Assembly (NCBI GenBank): GCA_017380995.1
Contig: JAFOCY010000112.1
Coordinates: 1-13,879 of the forward strand
Length of the DNA: 13,879 nucleotides
Origin: Oscillibacter sp.
GTDB lineage: Bacteria > Bacillota > Clostridia > Oscillospirales > Oscillospiraceae
Direction: 5' to 3'
The position numbers and the translations under genes were made by a program. Every line of letters begins with the position of its first letter. The stretch's first letter is position 1. Below, piece after piece: positions 12,591-13,879 of this stretch. Under the pieces are notes generated by a model, which ran no database searches, was not told where the DNA came from, and saw nothing but the letters and a program-made list of their open reading frames with translations.

Positions 12591-12610
12591 GTACTTCCCG
12601 CGGGAAATAC
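12591..12610. promoter_or_regulatory. 20-bp near-perfect palindrome upstream of the livJ promoter
   Basis: The core TTCCCGCGGGAA (12595-12606) is a perfect 12-bp palindrome. The symmetry extends to 20 bp with one mismatched pair (12594/12607). It is GC-rich in otherwise AT-rich spacer DNA and lies about 55 bases upstream of the first palindrome. It is a good candidate operator for an unidentified regulator. Confidence 0.5.
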
Positions 12611-12642
12611 TTGTCCTTCTATCGCGCACAAATCCCAGTTTT

Positions 12643-12657
12643 GGAAAATATTTTTCC
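12643..12657. promoter_or_regulatory. AT-rich palindrome in the ftsH-livJ spacer
   Basis: GGAAAA (12643-12648) and TTTTCC (12652-12657) flank a TAT centre. It is the third palindrome in this spacer, about 50 bases upstream of the second. Apart from these palindromes, the promoter, the 5' stem-loop and the ftsH terminator, I see no gene or RNA in the 323-base spacer 12453-12775. Confidence 0.35.
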
Positions 12658-12702
12658 GTTTTTTGTCCGTCAACCAGCTACAGTCCTTTTGGTGATTTTG
12701 AC

Positions 12703-12734
12703 AAAAGGAGAGGGAAAACATCCCCTCTCCTTTT
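12703..12734 (-). terminator. Hairpin terminator after ftsH
   Basis: AAAAGGAGAGGG (12703-12714) pairs perfectly over 12 bp with CCCTCTCCTTTT (12723-12734) around an 8-base loop. It lies about 40 bases after the ftsH stop. The minus-strand U-tract is only four bases long and part of the stem, so termination may be bidirectional and incomplete. Confidence 0.75.
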
Positions 12735-12775
12735 TGGATTTTGTACATTCGGAAGGTTTTTGCCGGAAAAGGCCC

Positions 12776-13879
<1,104 letters not shown>

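Noticed and set aside
12640..12660. CodY box near the AT-rich palindrome upstream of livJ
   Set aside because: The best alignment to the CodY consensus leaves about five mismatches of fifteen, and the palindrome has the opposite arm order.
12453..12775. T-box or other known riboswitch upstream of livJ
   Set aside because: The predicted leader is only about 50 bases with one simple stem. No T-box or riboswitch core elements were seen.

Overview
All recognisable genes lie on the minus strand, so transcription runs from high to low coordinates. The sequence is GC-rich coding DNA. It has strong AGGAGG-type ribosome sites, frequent GTG starts, lipoprotein-anchored binding proteins and Gram-positive style intrinsic terminators. 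Together these suggest a gut-type Clostridia, probably an Oscillospiraceae/Flavonifractor-like Firmicute. That placement is an inference from style and protein flavour, not from a database search.

Layout in transcription order. (1) 13879-12776: the C-terminal two thirds of the membrane protease FtsH, cut by the window edge, then a hairpin at 12703-12734. (2) 12452-7537: a branched-chain amino acid (LIV/HAAT type) ABC transporter: binding lipoprotein, terminator, then permeases livH and livM and ATPases livG and livF, with a terminator at 7501-7530. The binding-protein gene has a good sigma-A promoter (12510-12538), three different palindromes upstream of it and a stem-loop at the predicted 5' end of its mRNA. 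(3) 7398-6853: a small acidic lipoprotein of unknown function with its own terminator. (4) 6739-2942: an arginine deiminase operon, arcA, arcB and a YfcC-type antiporter, terminated at 2831-2859. (5) 2651-132: a polar (possibly basic) amino acid ABC transporter: binding protein, permease, ATPase, with a consensus promoter at 2738-2766 and a terminator at 90-116. (6) 40-1: the first 13 codons of an unidentified gene.

Taken together the window is a nitrogen and amino acid uptake region. One ABC system probably imports branched-chain amino acids. The arc genes degrade arginine to ornithine, ammonia and carbamoyl phosphate and exchange substrate for product. The neighbouring polar amino acid importer may feed that pathway. 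No carbamate kinase (arcC) is present, so the ATP-yielding step must be encoded elsewhere if it exists.

The genes themselves are conventional. The most unusual structure is a 130-bp run of five back-to-back hairpins, each drawable with a three-base loop, filling the arcA-arcB gap (5382-5511). I see no CRISPR array, transposase, phage gene, tRNA or rRNA, and no convincing undescribed protein system.
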